A stretch of DNA of 64,000 nucleotides from an uncultured Sphingomonadaceae bacterium (GTDB taxonomy: Bacteria; Pseudomonadota; Alphaproteobacteria; Sphingomonadales; Sphingomonadaceae): NCBI GenBank assembly GCA_947499975.1, contig CANMQE010000006.1:94159-158158 (forward strand). Direction: 5' to 3'. The notes below the pieces were generated by a model. The model worked only from the letters and a program-made list of their open reading frames with translations. It had not been told where the DNA came from and made no database searches. Positions 15,988 through 24,757 of this stretch are shown in pieces. The position numbers and the translations under genes are program-made. Every line of letters starts with the position of its first letter. Positions within the stretch are counted from its first letter, which is position 1.

Positions 15988-16710
15988 ATGCACGCGCCGA
16001 CGCCCAAGCTGATTCCGCCCGAAGTGCTGCTGCTGGCCTATCGCAGCGGCGTATTTCCCATGGCCGATTCGCGCGAGGACGACGAAGTCTTCTGGGTGGA
16101 GCCGCGCCAGCGGGCGATCCTGCCGCTGGATGGCTTCCATTGCTCCCGCTCTCTGGCGAAGGTGCTGAAACAGGATCGTTTCCGCGTCACCGTAGACGGC
16201 GATTTCGATGCGGTGGTGCGGGCCTGTGCAAAGCCTCGCCCCGATCCCGACGCAGGGGGGGAAAGCGGCACCTGGATCAGCCACACCATCGCTGCCAGCT
16301 ATCGGAATCTCTACAATCACGGCCATGCCCATTCGCTGGAATGCTGGCTGGACGACACCCTGGTGGGCGGGTTGTACGGCGTGAGTTTCGAACGGGTGTT
16401 TTGCGGAGAAAGCATGTTCAGCCGTGCCGACAATGCCAGCAAGGTGGCGCTGGCATGGCTGGTGGCGCTGATGCGGCGCGCGGGCTTTCGCCTGCTGGAT
16501 TGCCAGTTCATGACGGGCCATCTCGCATCGCTGGGCGCGGTAGAGATCAGCCGGGACGAATATCAGGATCGGCTGGCAAATGCCTGCGACGCACCGCCAC
16601 TATGCAGCCTGCCGCAAGCCCATCGGCAACTGGTTCAGGCCGCGTCCGCTTCCGCTTCGGTTTCCTCTTCGGGGAAGCTCATCGCGCAGTCTTTCACCCA
16701 CACATCGTAG
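15988..16710 (+). CDS. aat: leucyl/phenylalanyl-tRNA--protein transferase
   Basis: Aat adds Leu or Phe from aminoacyl-tRNA to N-terminal Arg/Lys of proteins, marking them for ClpS/ClpAP in the N-end rule pathway. The 240-residue protein shows YRSGVFPMAD near 18-27, FWVEPRQRAILPL near 33-45, GTWIS near 93-97, the HSLECW segment near 114-119, GVYG-like GGLYGVSFERVFCGESMFSR near 126-145 and DCQFMTGHLASLGA near 171-184. The ATG at 15988 follows GGTGG. The last 25 codons lie antisense to the end of the DUF2155 gene and look like an extension beyond the conserved fold (Ser/Ala-rich). Confidence 0.95.
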   Translation: MHAPTPKLIPPEVLLLAYRSGVFPMADSREDDEVFWVEPRQRAILPLDGFHCSRSLAKVLKQDRFRVTVDGDFDAVVRACAKPRPDPDAGGESGTWISHTIAASYRNLYNHGHAHSLECWLDDTLVGGLYGVSFERVFCGESMFSRADNASKVALAWLVALMRRAGFRLLDCQFMTGHLASLGAVEISRDEYQDRLANACDAPPLCSLPQAHRQLVQAASASASVSSSGKLIAQSFTHTS

Positions 16711-17162
16711 ATCGGGTGTTCCACCACGTTCAGGCTGGGTGAGTTCTTGAACAGCCAGCCGGAAAACACGCGCAGGAAATTCGGGTCTTCCTGCGGATCG
16801 CGTTCCTCGTTCACGAACACCTGAACGAACGCGCCGGTCTCGGACGGGCTTTCCCACGGGGCCGTGCGCTCGCAGGCGGAAAGGCGCACCACCACGTCAT
16901 CCACGCGGCGGGTTTCACCGGGGGTCATCTCGATATCGCGGGAAATGTTGTTGCGCTTGTTGATCACGCCCAGCGTTGCCACCCGCTCTTCCATCGGGGT
17001 GCCGATCACCTCGATATCGCCAAGGTCGGGCAGGGGATCGCTGGCCAGATCCTCGGGAACTGCGGTTTCCTGCGCTTCGGGCTCAGGCGCGGACTGGCCG
17101 CAGCCTGCCAGCGCCAGTGCCGCCATGGCGACCGCGACATGCCTCACGCGTCGGGCGTCCAC
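16635..17162 (-). CDS. DUF2155 domain-containing lipoprotein
   Basis: This is a 175-residue exported protein with a lipoprotein signal (hydrophobic stretch VAMAALALAGCG; lipobox LAGC). It has the DUF2155 core from about residue 60 to 160 (GVINKRNN, then FSGWLFKNSPSLNVVEHPIYDVW). The family is alphaproteobacterial and of unknown function. The start shown is a GTG inside the preceding gene. A second GTG at 17147 overlaps the NDUFA12 stop (GTGA) and may be the true start. The acidic Glu/Ala tail overlaps aat tail-to-tail by 76 bases. It lies directly behind the complex I accessory gene, a pairing I recall from other alphaproteobacteria. Confidence 0.88.
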   Translation of the reverse strand: MDARRVRHVAVAMAALALAGCGQSAPEPEAQETAVPEDLASDPLPDLGDIEVIGTPMEERVATLGVINKRNNISRDIEMTPGETRRVDDVVVRLSACERTAPWESPSETGAFVQVFVNEERDPQEDPNFLRVFSGWLFKNSPSLNVVEHPIYDVWVKDCAMSFPEEETEAEADAA

Positions 17163-17542
17163 GATTCGTAATCGCCCCGCGCATGGGCACGCTTGCCGCC
17201 ACGCTCCAGCGCGCCTGCGGGCAGATAGCGCGTGTCCGTGCCGGTGGCGTTGGGGGTGTAGTCCACTTCCCAGATCTTGGACGGGGCAAGGTGGCTTTCG
17301 GGCAGCTCATCATAGGAGCCGTGCAGCCAGCCATGCCATTCGCTGGGCACGCGGCTGGCATCGTTGGCGCCTTCGTAGATCACCCAGCGCCGTTCACGCT
17401 GGCCGTCCTTCACGTTCTTGGAACGGAAATACTTGTTGCCCTGGGCATCGGTGCCCACGTGCTCGCCATTGCGGGAGGACCACAGGGACGTGCCGATGGT
17501 GGCACCGTCCCACCAGGTGAAGATCTTGCCGAGGAAACTCAT
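17144..17542 (-). CDS. NADH:ubiquinone oxidoreductase subunit NDUFA12 family protein
   Basis: This is a 132-residue accessory subunit of respiratory complex I, conserved from alphaproteobacteria to mitochondria. Family marks are the N-terminal FTWWDGATIGTSLWS, VGTDAQGNKYF near 30-40, RRWVIYEG near 50-57 and DASRVPSEWHGWLHGSYDELP near 59-79. The ATG at 17542 is chosen because MSFLGKIF fits the family; an earlier in-frame ATG adds 12 unrelated residues. It should sit on the matrix-side/cytoplasmic arm of complex I. The main nuo operon is not in the window. Confidence 0.93.
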   Translation of the reverse strand: MSFLGKIFTWWDGATIGTSLWSSRNGEHVGTDAQGNKYFRSKNVKDGQRERRWVIYEGANDASRVPSEWHGWLHGSYDELPESHLAPSKIWEVDYTPNATGTDTRYLPAGALERGGKRAHARGDYESWTPDA

Positions 17543-17624
17543 ATGCGCGCCATTAGCGGCTTTGTTGCCACTGGCCAATAGGTTTGCGGGACTAGTTGAT
17601 CCCCGCTCCGCCCTTCGCAGCCCG

Positions 17625-18119
17625 TTACCACTCCACCAGATCGCCGGGCTCGATGCCCAGTTCCTCCGCCCTGCCCCGATTCAGTTCGAGGACAGCGATG
17701 GCAAGCCCGTCAGAACGAACGCTATTTTCGTTATAGGGCACGCCTTCCGCGATATTAAGGATGCGCCCGTCGGGGCCGATGAAGATGATATCAAGCGGCA
17801 GCACGGTGTTGCGCATCCAGAAACCCAGGTTGTCCGGCGAATCGTAAGGGAAGATCATGCCCTCGTTCGCGCCCATTTCCGTGCGGAACATCAGGCCGCG
17901 CCGCTGCGCCTCGATCGTGTCGGCCATTTCGGACATGAAGGTGTGCGTTCCGTCGTCTGTCGTCACGTTCACGGGGACCACTTCCAGGCCGGATTCGGGA
18001 TGGGTGGAGAATGCGTCGCTGGTGGGTTCGGGCACCTGCTCTGCAGCCTGCGGCGAACAGGCGGCCAGCATGCCGGCAAGGCCTGCCGCAACCAGCGCCA
18101 TATGTTTACGTGAATTCAA
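17625..18119 (-). CDS. DUF192 domain-containing lipoprotein
   Basis: This is a 164-residue exported protein. The N-terminus (MNSRKH then a hydrophobic stretch ending LAAC) is a lipoprotein signal. The DUF192 core runs from about 50 to the end, with QRRGLMFR, GMIFPYDSP, GFWMRNTVLPLDIIFI and VLELNRGRAEELGI. The family function is unknown. The TTG at 18119 overlaps the recX TGA (TTGA) and gives the best signal peptide; an ATG at 18101 is the alternative. It is cotranscribed with recX. Confidence 0.88.
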   Translation of the reverse strand: MNSRKHMALVAAGLAGMLAACSPQAAEQVPEPTSDAFSTHPESGLEVVPVNVTTDDGTHTFMSEMADTIEAQRRGLMFRTEMGANEGMIFPYDSPDNLGFWMRNTVLPLDIIFIGPDGRILNIAEGVPYNENSVRSDGLAIAVLELNRGRAEELGIEPGDLVEW

Positions 18120-18700
18120 GATGCGTCCCACGTCGTATTCTCCTCGCGCGCTTCCTCGACCCATTCGATCGCCGCCTCCTCGCTGGCTGCATCCAGCACG
18201 GCAAGCACGTGATCGAATATGTGGCCTGCCCGCAGCATCGCCGCAATCTGTTTCTCGCGCCGGTCCGGCTCCACCTGCGAAGGGGCGAAGGGGCCGAAAC
18301 GCCGCTTCCTCGCCAGATGCAGCGCGGCGCTGCGCGACGTGTATTCCACCGGGGCGACATCGTCCGCCACGCTTTCACCGATGCCCGCCTGGCCCAGCGC
18401 CTGCTTTACCCGCCGCTTGCCATAGCCGCGCCGCAGCAGGTCGTTCGCCTTGGCCCGCGCATACACCTCGTCATCGACATACCCCCGCTCGACATAGCGC
18501 TGCACCATCGCGGAAATGTCCGGCTCGTCCTCGCCATCCCAGCCGCGTTCGCGCAGTTTGCGGTGCAGATACCGCTCCAGCTTGGCAGCGCTGGTGGCGA
18601 AACGCGCGACATACGCGAGCGCCATTTCCTCAAACCTCGCTGCGTCGAGAGGCTTTTTTCGCCGCTCCTGGCGTTTTCGCACTTGTGAATTGCGCTCCAT
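18116..18700 (-). CDS. recX: regulatory protein RecX
   Basis: RecX proteins bind RecA filaments and limit recombination. The 194-residue product is made of three-helix RecX repeats. Recognisable parts are LAYVARFATSAAKLERYLHRKL near 27-48, YVERGYVDDEVYARAKANDLLRRGYGKRRVKQAL near 69-102 and RRFGP further on. The ATG at 18700 has AAGG five bases upstream. An ATG at 18730 would add ten residues. recA is not nearby. It heads a short unit with the DUF192 lipoprotein. Confidence 0.88.
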   Translation of the reverse strand: MERNSQVRKRQERRKKPLDAARFEEMALAYVARFATSAAKLERYLHRKLRERGWDGEDEPDISAMVQRYVERGYVDDEVYARAKANDLLRRGYGKRRVKQALGQAGIGESVADDVAPVEYTSRSAALHLARKRRFGPFAPSQVEPDRREKQIAAMLRAGHIFDHVLAVLDAASEEAAIEWVEEAREENTTWDAS

Positions 18701-18830
18701 TGGCCTTATTCGTGCCACACTTCCTGTCAAATGGGAAAGATTGACGCGGTGTCGATATGGTTATCGGCGCCGCGATTGCTATTCGGGAGGCGCCACAAGC
18801 GCGCGCGATAAGGGGTAACCCACAGCATTT

Positions 18831-20558
18831 ATGACAGATATCACACCTACGCCCAACGATTGCCAATTGCCGCGTCGCAGATCGGATTTCGCCACGTTCA
18901 ACGAGGCGATCGATTATGCGGCCCGCAGTGAAAAGGGCTTGAATTTCCATGATATGCGCGGTGCCTTGCAGCGCGTCTATCCCTATTCCGAGATGCGCGA
19001 GGACGCGATCGCGGATGCCTACAGGCTGGTGGCCATGGGCATCGGCAAGGATGACCGCGTGGCGCTGGTGGCCGAAACCGGGCCCGAATTCGCCGCGCTG
19101 TTCTGCGCCTGCATCTACACCGGCGCATGGCCTGTGCCGCTGCCGCTGCCCACCACCTTCGGCGGCAAGGAAAGCTATATCGACCAGCTTTCCGTACAGT
19201 TGCAAAGCTCCGATCCCAAGGTGCTGCTGTATCCGCCCGAGATCGCTGAAATGGCGGCCGCCGCGGCAGAGCGGCAGGGTTGCAAGGGCATCGACTGGGC
19301 CACCTTCTCGCAGGAAGACGCGCCCGAGGTGGATCTGCCCGAGGCAAAGCCGGACGATATCTGCTATCTGCAGTATTCCAGCGGCTCGACCCGCTTCCCC
19401 ACCGGCGTGGCGGTGACGCACAAGGCGCTGCTGCACAATCTGTTCGGCCATGCAGACAGCATGGACATCGGATATAACGACCGCGTGGTGAGCTGGCTGC
19501 CGTGGTATCACGACATGGGCCTTGTCGGCTGCTTCCTGTCGCTGATCGCCAACCAGGTGAGCGTGGATTACCTCAAGACGGAGCATTTCGCCCGCCGCCC
19601 ACTGGCGTGGCTCGACCTAATCAGCCGCAATAAGGGCGCAACGCTCAGCTATTCGCCTACCTTCGGCTACGACATCTGCGCGCGCCGCGTATCCAGCCAG
19701 ACGCATGTTGCCGAGCGGTTCGACCTCTCGCGCTGGCGCCTTGCTGGCAACGGCGCGGACATGATCCGCCCCGACGTGATGCAGAATTTCGTCAACGCCT
19801 TTGCCGATGCAGGCTTCGATGCCAGCGCCTTCACACCCAGCTATGGCCTGGCAGAGGCGACGCTGGCCGTCACCGTGATGCCGCCGGGCGAAGGCATCCG
19901 CGTGGAACTGGTGGAGGAGGAGCGCCTCTCCGGCACCCGCCGCGATCTTTCGCGCCCCGCCCGCTATCGCGCCATCGTGAACTGCGGCAAACCGCTGCAG
20001 GACATGGAGGTGGAGATCCGCGGCGAGAACGGCGATGCCAAGGGCGATCACCAGATCGGCAAGGTATGGTGCCGCGGCCCCAGCGTGATGCATTCCTACT
20101 TCCGCAACGAGGAAGCCACGAACGATTGCCTGGTCGATGGCTGGCTGGACACTGGCGACATGGGCTATCTTGGCGATGGCTACCTGTTCATCGTGGGCCG
20201 CGCGAAGGACATGATCATCATCAACGGGAAGAACCACTGGCCACAGGATATCGAATGGGCGGTGGAACAGCTTGCCGGTTTCAACCATGGCGATATCGCC
20301 GCCTTCTCCGTCGAGACGGAAAACGGCGAGGAAGCGCCTGCCGTGCTGGTGCATTGCCGCGTTTCCGACCCGGACGAGCGGGTGAAACTGCGTGACCAGA
20401 TCGCCGACAAGGTGCGCTCTGTCACCGGCATGAACTGCGTTGTGGAACTGGTGCCCCCGCGCACGCTGCCGCGCACGTCATCGGGCAAGCTCAGCCGCGC
20501 CAAGGCGAAGAAGCTGTACCTGTCTGGCGAGATCGAACCGATCGAGATCGCGGCCTGA
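18831..20558 (+). CDS. fatty acyl-AMP ligase
   Basis: This is a 575-residue ANL-superfamily enzyme that should activate a fatty acid as acyl-AMP with ATP. The P-loop motif is YSSGSTRFPTGV near residue 180-191, the GYGLAE-type motif is SYGLAEATL near 337, and the hinge region is WLDTGDMGYLGDGYLFIVGRAKDMIIINGKNHWPQDIE near 442-480. The GKNHWPQDIE form is typical of fatty-acyl-AMP ligases, which pass the acyl group to an acyl carrier protein rather than CoA. The terminal catalytic Lys region is LPRTSSGKLSRAKA. No carrier protein, PKS or NRPS gene is next to it, so its acceptor is unknown. Confidence 0.87.
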   Translation: MTDITPTPNDCQLPRRRSDFATFNEAIDYAARSEKGLNFHDMRGALQRVYPYSEMREDAIADAYRLVAMGIGKDDRVALVAETGPEFAALFCACIYTGAWPVPLPLPTTFGGKESYIDQLSVQLQSSDPKVLLYPPEIAEMAAAAAERQGCKGIDWATFSQEDAPEVDLPEAKPDDICYLQYSSGSTRFPTGVAVTHKALLHNLFGHADSMDIGYNDRVVSWLPWYHDMGLVGCFLSLIANQVSVDYLKTEHFARRPLAWLDLISRNKGATLSYSPTFGYDICARRVSSQTHVAERFDLSRWRLAGNGADMIRPDVMQNFVNAFADAGFDASAFTPSYGLAEATLAVTVMPPGEGIRVELVEEERLSGTRRDLSRPARYRAIVNCGKPLQDMEVEIRGENGDAKGDHQIGKVWCRGPSVMHSYFRNEEATNDCLVDGWLDTGDMGYLGDGYLFIVGRAKDMIIINGKNHWPQDIEWAVEQLAGFNHGDIAAFSVETENGEEAPAVLVHCRVSDPDERVKLRDQIADKVRSVTGMNCVVELVPPRTLPRTSSGKLSRAKAKKLYLSGEIEPIEIAA

Positions 20559-20565
20559 GCGCCGC

Positions 20566-20584
20566 GATCCCGGCGTTCGGGATC
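20566..20584. terminator. hairpin between convergent genes
   Basis: GATCCCG-GCGTT-CGGGATC is a perfect seven-base stem in the 31-base gap between the acyl-AMP ligase and the MAPEG gene. It lacks a T-run on either strand, so it is at best a weak or Rho-assisted bidirectional terminator. Confidence 0.4.
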
Positions 20585-20589
20585 TGGTC

Positions 20590-20985
20590 CTACCCCAGCA
20601 GCAGCACGCCCAGCACATACAGCAGGGCGAGCAGGCTGACGGCCCAGACATAGGTGCGCACCTTTGGCACGCCTGCCCAGTAGAGCGGCAGGTAGACAAG
20701 GCGCGCGCCCAGCCACACCCATGCAGCAATCGCGGTGAGATCCGTGGACTTGCCCGCCACCACCACGCCGATCAGCGCGATGATCGCCAGGGGCAGCGTT
20801 TCCAGGTAATTGCCGCGCGCCCGGTCCAGCCGGCCCGCGATCTCGTTCAAGGGCTGCTTGTCCTCGTCCCGCGCGCCCATGTTCCAATCAAGGCCGTACT
20901 GCTTGGTCTTGTAATGGGTTGCGCTGAAAATGTGCACCAGCAGCAGCAAGCCGCCCAGCGCGATAACGGTAAGTTCTGCAGGCAT
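20590..20985 (-). CDS. MAPEG family membrane protein
   Basis: This is a 131-residue four-helix membrane protein of the MAPEG family (eicosanoid/glutathione metabolism-like). Hydrophobic helices lie at about 4-22, 62-80, 84-103 and 110-130. The family-typical segment RLDRARGNYLETLPLAI (Arg and Asn-Tyr in the active-site helix) is at about 52-68. Bacterial members may act as glutathione transferases or peroxidases, or have no known substrate. Its ATG overlaps the DUF389 stop by one base, so the two are cotranscribed. Confidence 0.88.
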   Translation of the reverse strand: MPAELTVIALGGLLLLVHIFSATHYKTKQYGLDWNMGARDEDKQPLNEIAGRLDRARGNYLETLPLAIIALIGVVVAGKSTDLTAIAAWVWLGARLVYLPLYWAGVPKVRTYVWAVSLLALLYVLGVLLLG

Positions 20986-22598
20986 CAGTTATTCCCCTGT
21001 GTTGACCAATCCAGCGATACGGGGCCGAAACCGTTCCCGCTCACCTGCTCCGTAATGGCGACGTCGTAATGGGACAGCGCGTTACGCACGGCTGCCACGG
21101 CATCGGCGGGGCCGGAGGCGGTAATGGGGATGTCCACCCGCCCCTGCGCCCACGCGGCCAGCGCCACCGCCTGTGCGCCCTGCGGCGTGATCGTATAGCT
21201 GTCGGGCTCATCCCCCTCGCCTTCTTCAAGGGAGAAGGTGACCTGAGGCAGCGCGCGCAGCGGCGGAGTCAGCCGAATGTCCCAGTCAGGCTCCGTCGCA
21301 TCGATGCGGCGTTCCAGCTCGGCGTAGGCCAGCATGGTGGCGCCATCCAGCGGTCGCGCCGTCACCAGCGCGCGGCGTCGGTCGCGGTCCACCGTCACCT
21401 CGTCCACCGGCACGCCTGCCAGCAGGGAGAGTCGATCGGCGATGTTTTCCGCCTGTTGCAGCGCGGCGCGTTCCTGCGCGCGGGCCTGCGCCAGCTGCGC
21501 TTCCTCCGTCGCCTGCGCGCTGGTGCCCACGCGCAGCTGGGTGAGCGAGACGTCGACCTCCCTGCCCAGTTCACGGCGCATCAGCGATTCCGCGCGCTGC
21601 TCCGCATCGGCGATGATCTCCGTCGTCAGCACGGTGGCCGCCACGCGCATCGGCTCGGTGTCGAAACTCGGCTCCAGCTGCGAGACGGTGGCCTGCCCGC
21701 CAAACACTTCCACCACCACGCCGCGCGCTTCGCGCGTCGCCTGCGTTTCCCACGCGATCTGGCGCAGGGACAACAGCAGGGGAATGGCCAGCGCCACGAA
21801 CGCGCCGAAGATCAGTATCGCCTGCCATTGGGTCTGCTTTTCGGAAAGGCTGGTGGAAAAGCCGTAGATGCGCGCCATCGCGGTTGCGGTCAGCGCGATG
21901 GTGGTGAGGTTGGTAATGAACAGGAACAGAGAGCCCCAGAACACCGTGGTATTCATGGTAGCAAGGCCGAAGCCCACCACCGCCAGCGGCGGCATCAATG
22001 CCGTTGCGATGGCCACGCCCACGATGGTGCCTTCCCGCCCGCGGATCATCGCATAGGCACCTGCTACGGCCGAGAAGAAGGCCACGGCAAGGTCGAACAG
22101 ATTGGGCCGGGTGCGTGCAGCGATCTCGCTGGTGACGGTCTGCAAAGGTGAAAGCAGCACGATCAGCGCGCAGAACGCAATGGCGAACACCGTGCCCGCC
22201 GCCAGCGACTTGCCCGACTGGCGCAGCCATTTGTAATCGCCCGTCGCCAGCGCAAAGCCCACACCCATGATCGGGTCCATCAGCGGCGAGAGCAGCATGG
22301 CGCCGATCACCACGGCAGGAGAGGACAGCAGCAGGCCGAGGATCGCGATCCCGGCGGACATGCACGTCATCAGCAAATAGCGCGCCGAAAGCGTGCATTC
22401 CGCACGCCGTTTCTCGATCACCGCGATCTGATCGACCGTGCCCGTGACATCGTGGCCCCACCACCCGCGAAAGCTGTTGAGGACCGCGCGAAAACCGGAA
22501 GTGGGGCCGTCAGCCGCAGCAGGTGCGCTGGCATCGCCCGGCGCCGCGGCCGACGTTGATGCGTCGGGCTGGGCGACGGGTGTGGGTTGTGATTGCAT
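20985..22598 (-). CDS. DUF389 domain-containing membrane protein
   Basis: This is a 537-residue inner-membrane protein. The DUF389 domain (about 70-250) contains the characteristic helix-rich stretch MSAGIAILGLLLSSPAVVIGAMLLSPLMDPIMG near 81-113, the following GDYKWLR, and further helices with TALMPPLAVVG near 202. The N-terminal 45 residues are Ala/Pro-rich and the C-terminal 280 residues are a large soluble part with a predicted coiled-coil (about 365-400, QLAQARAQERAALQQAEN). The family function is unknown. It is the first gene of a two-gene unit with the MAPEG protein. Confidence 0.88.
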   Translation of the reverse strand: MQSQPTPVAQPDASTSAAAPGDASAPAAADGPTSGFRAVLNSFRGWWGHDVTGTVDQIAVIEKRRAECTLSARYLLMTCMSAGIAILGLLLSSPAVVIGAMLLSPLMDPIMGVGFALATGDYKWLRQSGKSLAAGTVFAIAFCALIVLLSPLQTVTSEIAARTRPNLFDLAVAFFSAVAGAYAMIRGREGTIVGVAIATALMPPLAVVGFGLATMNTTVFWGSLFLFITNLTTIALTATAMARIYGFSTSLSEKQTQWQAILIFGAFVALAIPLLLSLRQIAWETQATREARGVVVEVFGGQATVSQLEPSFDTEPMRVAATVLTTEIIADAEQRAESLMRRELGREVDVSLTQLRVGTSAQATEEAQLAQARAQERAALQQAENIADRLSLLAGVPVDEVTVDRDRRRALVTARPLDGATMLAYAELERRIDATEPDWDIRLTPPLRALPQVTFSLEEGEGDEPDSYTITPQGAQAVALAAWAQGRVDIPITASGPADAVAAVRNALSHYDVAITEQVSGNGFGPVSLDWSTQGNN

Positions 22599-22709
22599 TG
22601 CGCCTCAATATCGCGGAAACTCGCCAGCGCAAAACGAGATTGCGGCCCAGTGTCGGCGGCGTTGCGATTGGCAGCGCGTTCGGCCCACGGCTTGAAACAC
22701 GTGTCTTGT

Positions 22710-22734
22710 ATGCCTAATACAGTAGCATAGGCAT
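22710..22734. promoter_or_regulatory. inverted repeat upstream of the telA operon
   Basis: Perfect seven-base arms ATGCCTA (22710-22716) and TAGGCAT (22728-22734) are separated by 11 bases, 33 bases before the telA-like start codon. It is a candidate operator or promoter-linked dyad in the 168-base divergent gap with the DUF389 gene. The bound factor is unknown. Confidence 0.38.
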
Positions 22735-22766
22735 GCCGAGGCACGCAGGAAGGGAATTTAAGGCGC

Positions 22767-23975
22767 ATGGCCACCACGAACGAAACGACGACGAAAACGG
22801 CAAATGATTTCGAGCTGACGCCGCCTGATCCCGTGCCGGACGTCAAGCCGGAGAAGGCCGCCGGCCTCGTGCCCGTCAGCGAGGAGAAGAAATCCGCGCT
22901 GCAGGAAAAGGTCGACGGGTTCGTGAACGAGCTGGTGGCGCTGGACGCCAAGTCGCCCGATTTCGGCAAGAAGGTGGACCAGATCACCAACATGGGCCGC
23001 AAGGAAATCATGGCCGCCAGCAGCATGTCCAACCGCTTCCTTGATCGCCCGGTGCGCGCGATGGATGCCGACAGCGGCGTTGGTGCGGACCTGACGGAAC
23101 TGCGCCGCACGGTGGAGGAACTGGACCCGGGCCGCCGCGGCAAGATGACCGGCCGCAAGTTTCTCGGCATCATCCCCTTCGGCAACAAGCTGAAGAACTA
23201 TTTCGACAGCTACACCTCCTCGCAAGGGCACATCCAGTCGATCCTCGCCCGCCTTTCTAGTGGCAAGGACGAGCTGCTGATGGATAACGCAGCCATCGAC
23301 GTGGAACGCCAGAAGCTGTGGGAAGCGATGGGCAACCTGGAACAGATGATCCACATTGCCCGCACGCTGGACGGCGATCTGGAGGAGAAGGCGAACGAGC
23401 TGGATGCCACGGATCCCGAAAAGGCCAAGGCGATCCGCGAAACGGCGCTGTTCTATGTCCGCCAGCGCACGCAGGATCTGCTGACCCAGATGGCCGTGAG
23501 CGTACAGGGCTACCTCGCGCTGGACCTGGTGAAGAAGAACAACGTGGAACTGGTGAAGGGCGTGGACCGCGCCAGCACCACCACCGTGGGCGCGCTGCGC
23601 ACCGCGGTTACCGTGGCGCAGGCCATGACGAACCAGAAGCTGGTGCTGGGCCAGATCACCGCGCTGAACCAGACGACCGCCGGGATCATCGATTCCACCG
23701 GCCAGATGCTGCGCGACAACACCGCGCAGATCCACGAGCAGGCCGCCAGCAGCACCATCCCCATGGAAACGCTGCAACGCGCCTTCCAGAACATCTACGA
23801 CACCATGGACGAGGTCGACAGCTTCAAGCTGCGCGCGCTCGATTCCATGAAGCAGACCGTGGAAACGCTGTCTGGTGAAGTGGAGAAATCGCGCGGGTAC
23901 ATTGCCCGTGCCGAAGGGCAGGCGCAGGCATCGCAGCTGGGCAGTGATACCGGCCTGCTGAGCCTTGAAGGCTGA
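22767..23975 (+). CDS. telA: toxic anion resistance protein TelA family
   Basis: This is a 402-residue cytoplasmic, helix-rich protein of the TelA/KlaA family, named for plasmid tellurite resistance. Typical stretches are NRFLDRPVRAMD near 85-96, the GRKFLGIIPFGNKLKNYFDSY region near 130-150, QSILARLSSGKDELLMDNAAIDVER near 157-181 and LVLGQITALNQTTAGIIDSTGQMLRDN near 291-317. Its actual biochemical role is unknown; chromosomal copies are linked to envelope stress. It is the first gene of an operon with an XpaC-like membrane protein, the usual partner. Confidence 0.9.
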   Translation: MATTNETTTKTANDFELTPPDPVPDVKPEKAAGLVPVSEEKKSALQEKVDGFVNELVALDAKSPDFGKKVDQITNMGRKEIMAASSMSNRFLDRPVRAMDADSGVGADLTELRRTVEELDPGRRGKMTGRKFLGIIPFGNKLKNYFDSYTSSQGHIQSILARLSSGKDELLMDNAAIDVERQKLWEAMGNLEQMIHIARTLDGDLEEKANELDATDPEKAKAIRETALFYVRQRTQDLLTQMAVSVQGYLALDLVKKNNVELVKGVDRASTTTVGALRTAVTVAQAMTNQKLVLGQITALNQTTAGIIDSTGQMLRDNTAQIHEQAASSTIPMETLQRAFQNIYDTMDEVDSFKLRALDSMKQTVETLSGEVEKSRGYIARAEGQAQASQLGSDTGLLSLEG

Positions 23976-23989
23976 TCGGAAAGACACTG

Positions 23990-24757
23990 ATGGCCGAAGA
24001 CCTCACGCGCCAGAGCGACAGGATCCTGAACGATAGCCGCGCCGTGCTGCGCGACAATCAGAACGGCGGACGGCATCGCGCGGTCCGCCCGTCCATCGGG
24101 CGCGGATCGAAACAGGTGAAGACGAAGAACCTGCTGAAGCGCGCAGGCTATTTCGGCGCGGCGGTGCTGGCCATCTTCCTGGCGGCCAGCGTTGCCGGCA
24201 TGATCCTGAACGGCATCGGCTTTGCCGGCATCATGGTGGCCTTCTTCGCCATCGTCGCGGCGGGCTTCATCTTTGCCAATTATCCCAAGGTGCGCATACC
24301 CGATCGCGCCACCCTTTCGCGCACGCAGGATGCAAAGCAACTGGTGCAGCGCACCGAGCTGTGGCTGGAAGGCCAGCGCCCCGCCCTGCCCCCGCCCGCG
24401 GTTAGGCTGGTGGACGATCTGGGCGTGCAGCTGGATGCGCTGGGCAAGCAACTGGAGCATGTGGACCCCGCCCATCCCGCAGCAGCCGAGACGCGCAAGC
24501 TGGTGGGCGAATACCTGCCCGAAACGATTGATTCCTATCGCAAGATACCCGGCAATCTGCGCCAGGAGCAGCGCGCCGGATCCTCACCCGACGCGCAACT
24601 GGTCGACAGCCTTGGCAAGATCAGCAAGGAAATCGATCACGTCACCCGGCAACTGGCAGAAGGCTCCCTGGACGACCTGGCGATCAAGAACCGCTATCTC
24701 GATTACAAGTATGGCGGCGAAGATGCGTCGCTGCCCCCTCCCGACAAGGAATCCTGA
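23990..24757 (+). CDS. XpaC-like membrane protein (TelA partner)
   Basis: This 255-residue protein resembles the XpaC/5-bromo-4-chloroindolyl phosphate hydrolysis family that commonly follows telA. It has a positively charged cytoplasmic N-terminus (1-48), two transmembrane helices (about 50-72 and 74-95) and a soluble helical C-terminal half. The latter contains GRKLxxx-like LVGEYLPETIDSYRKIP near 168-184, characteristic of the family. Function is unknown despite the family name. It lies 14 bases after telA and overlaps the next start (TGATG). Confidence 0.8.
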   Translation: MAEDLTRQSDRILNDSRAVLRDNQNGGRHRAVRPSIGRGSKQVKTKNLLKRAGYFGAAVLAIFLAASVAGMILNGIGFAGIMVAFFAIVAAGFIFANYPKVRIPDRATLSRTQDAKQLVQRTELWLEGQRPALPPPAVRLVDDLGVQLDALGKQLEHVDPAHPAAAETRKLVGEYLPETIDSYRKIPGNLRQEQRAGSSPDAQLVDSLGKISKEIDHVTRQLAEGSLDDLAIKNRYLDYKYGGEDASLPPPDKES

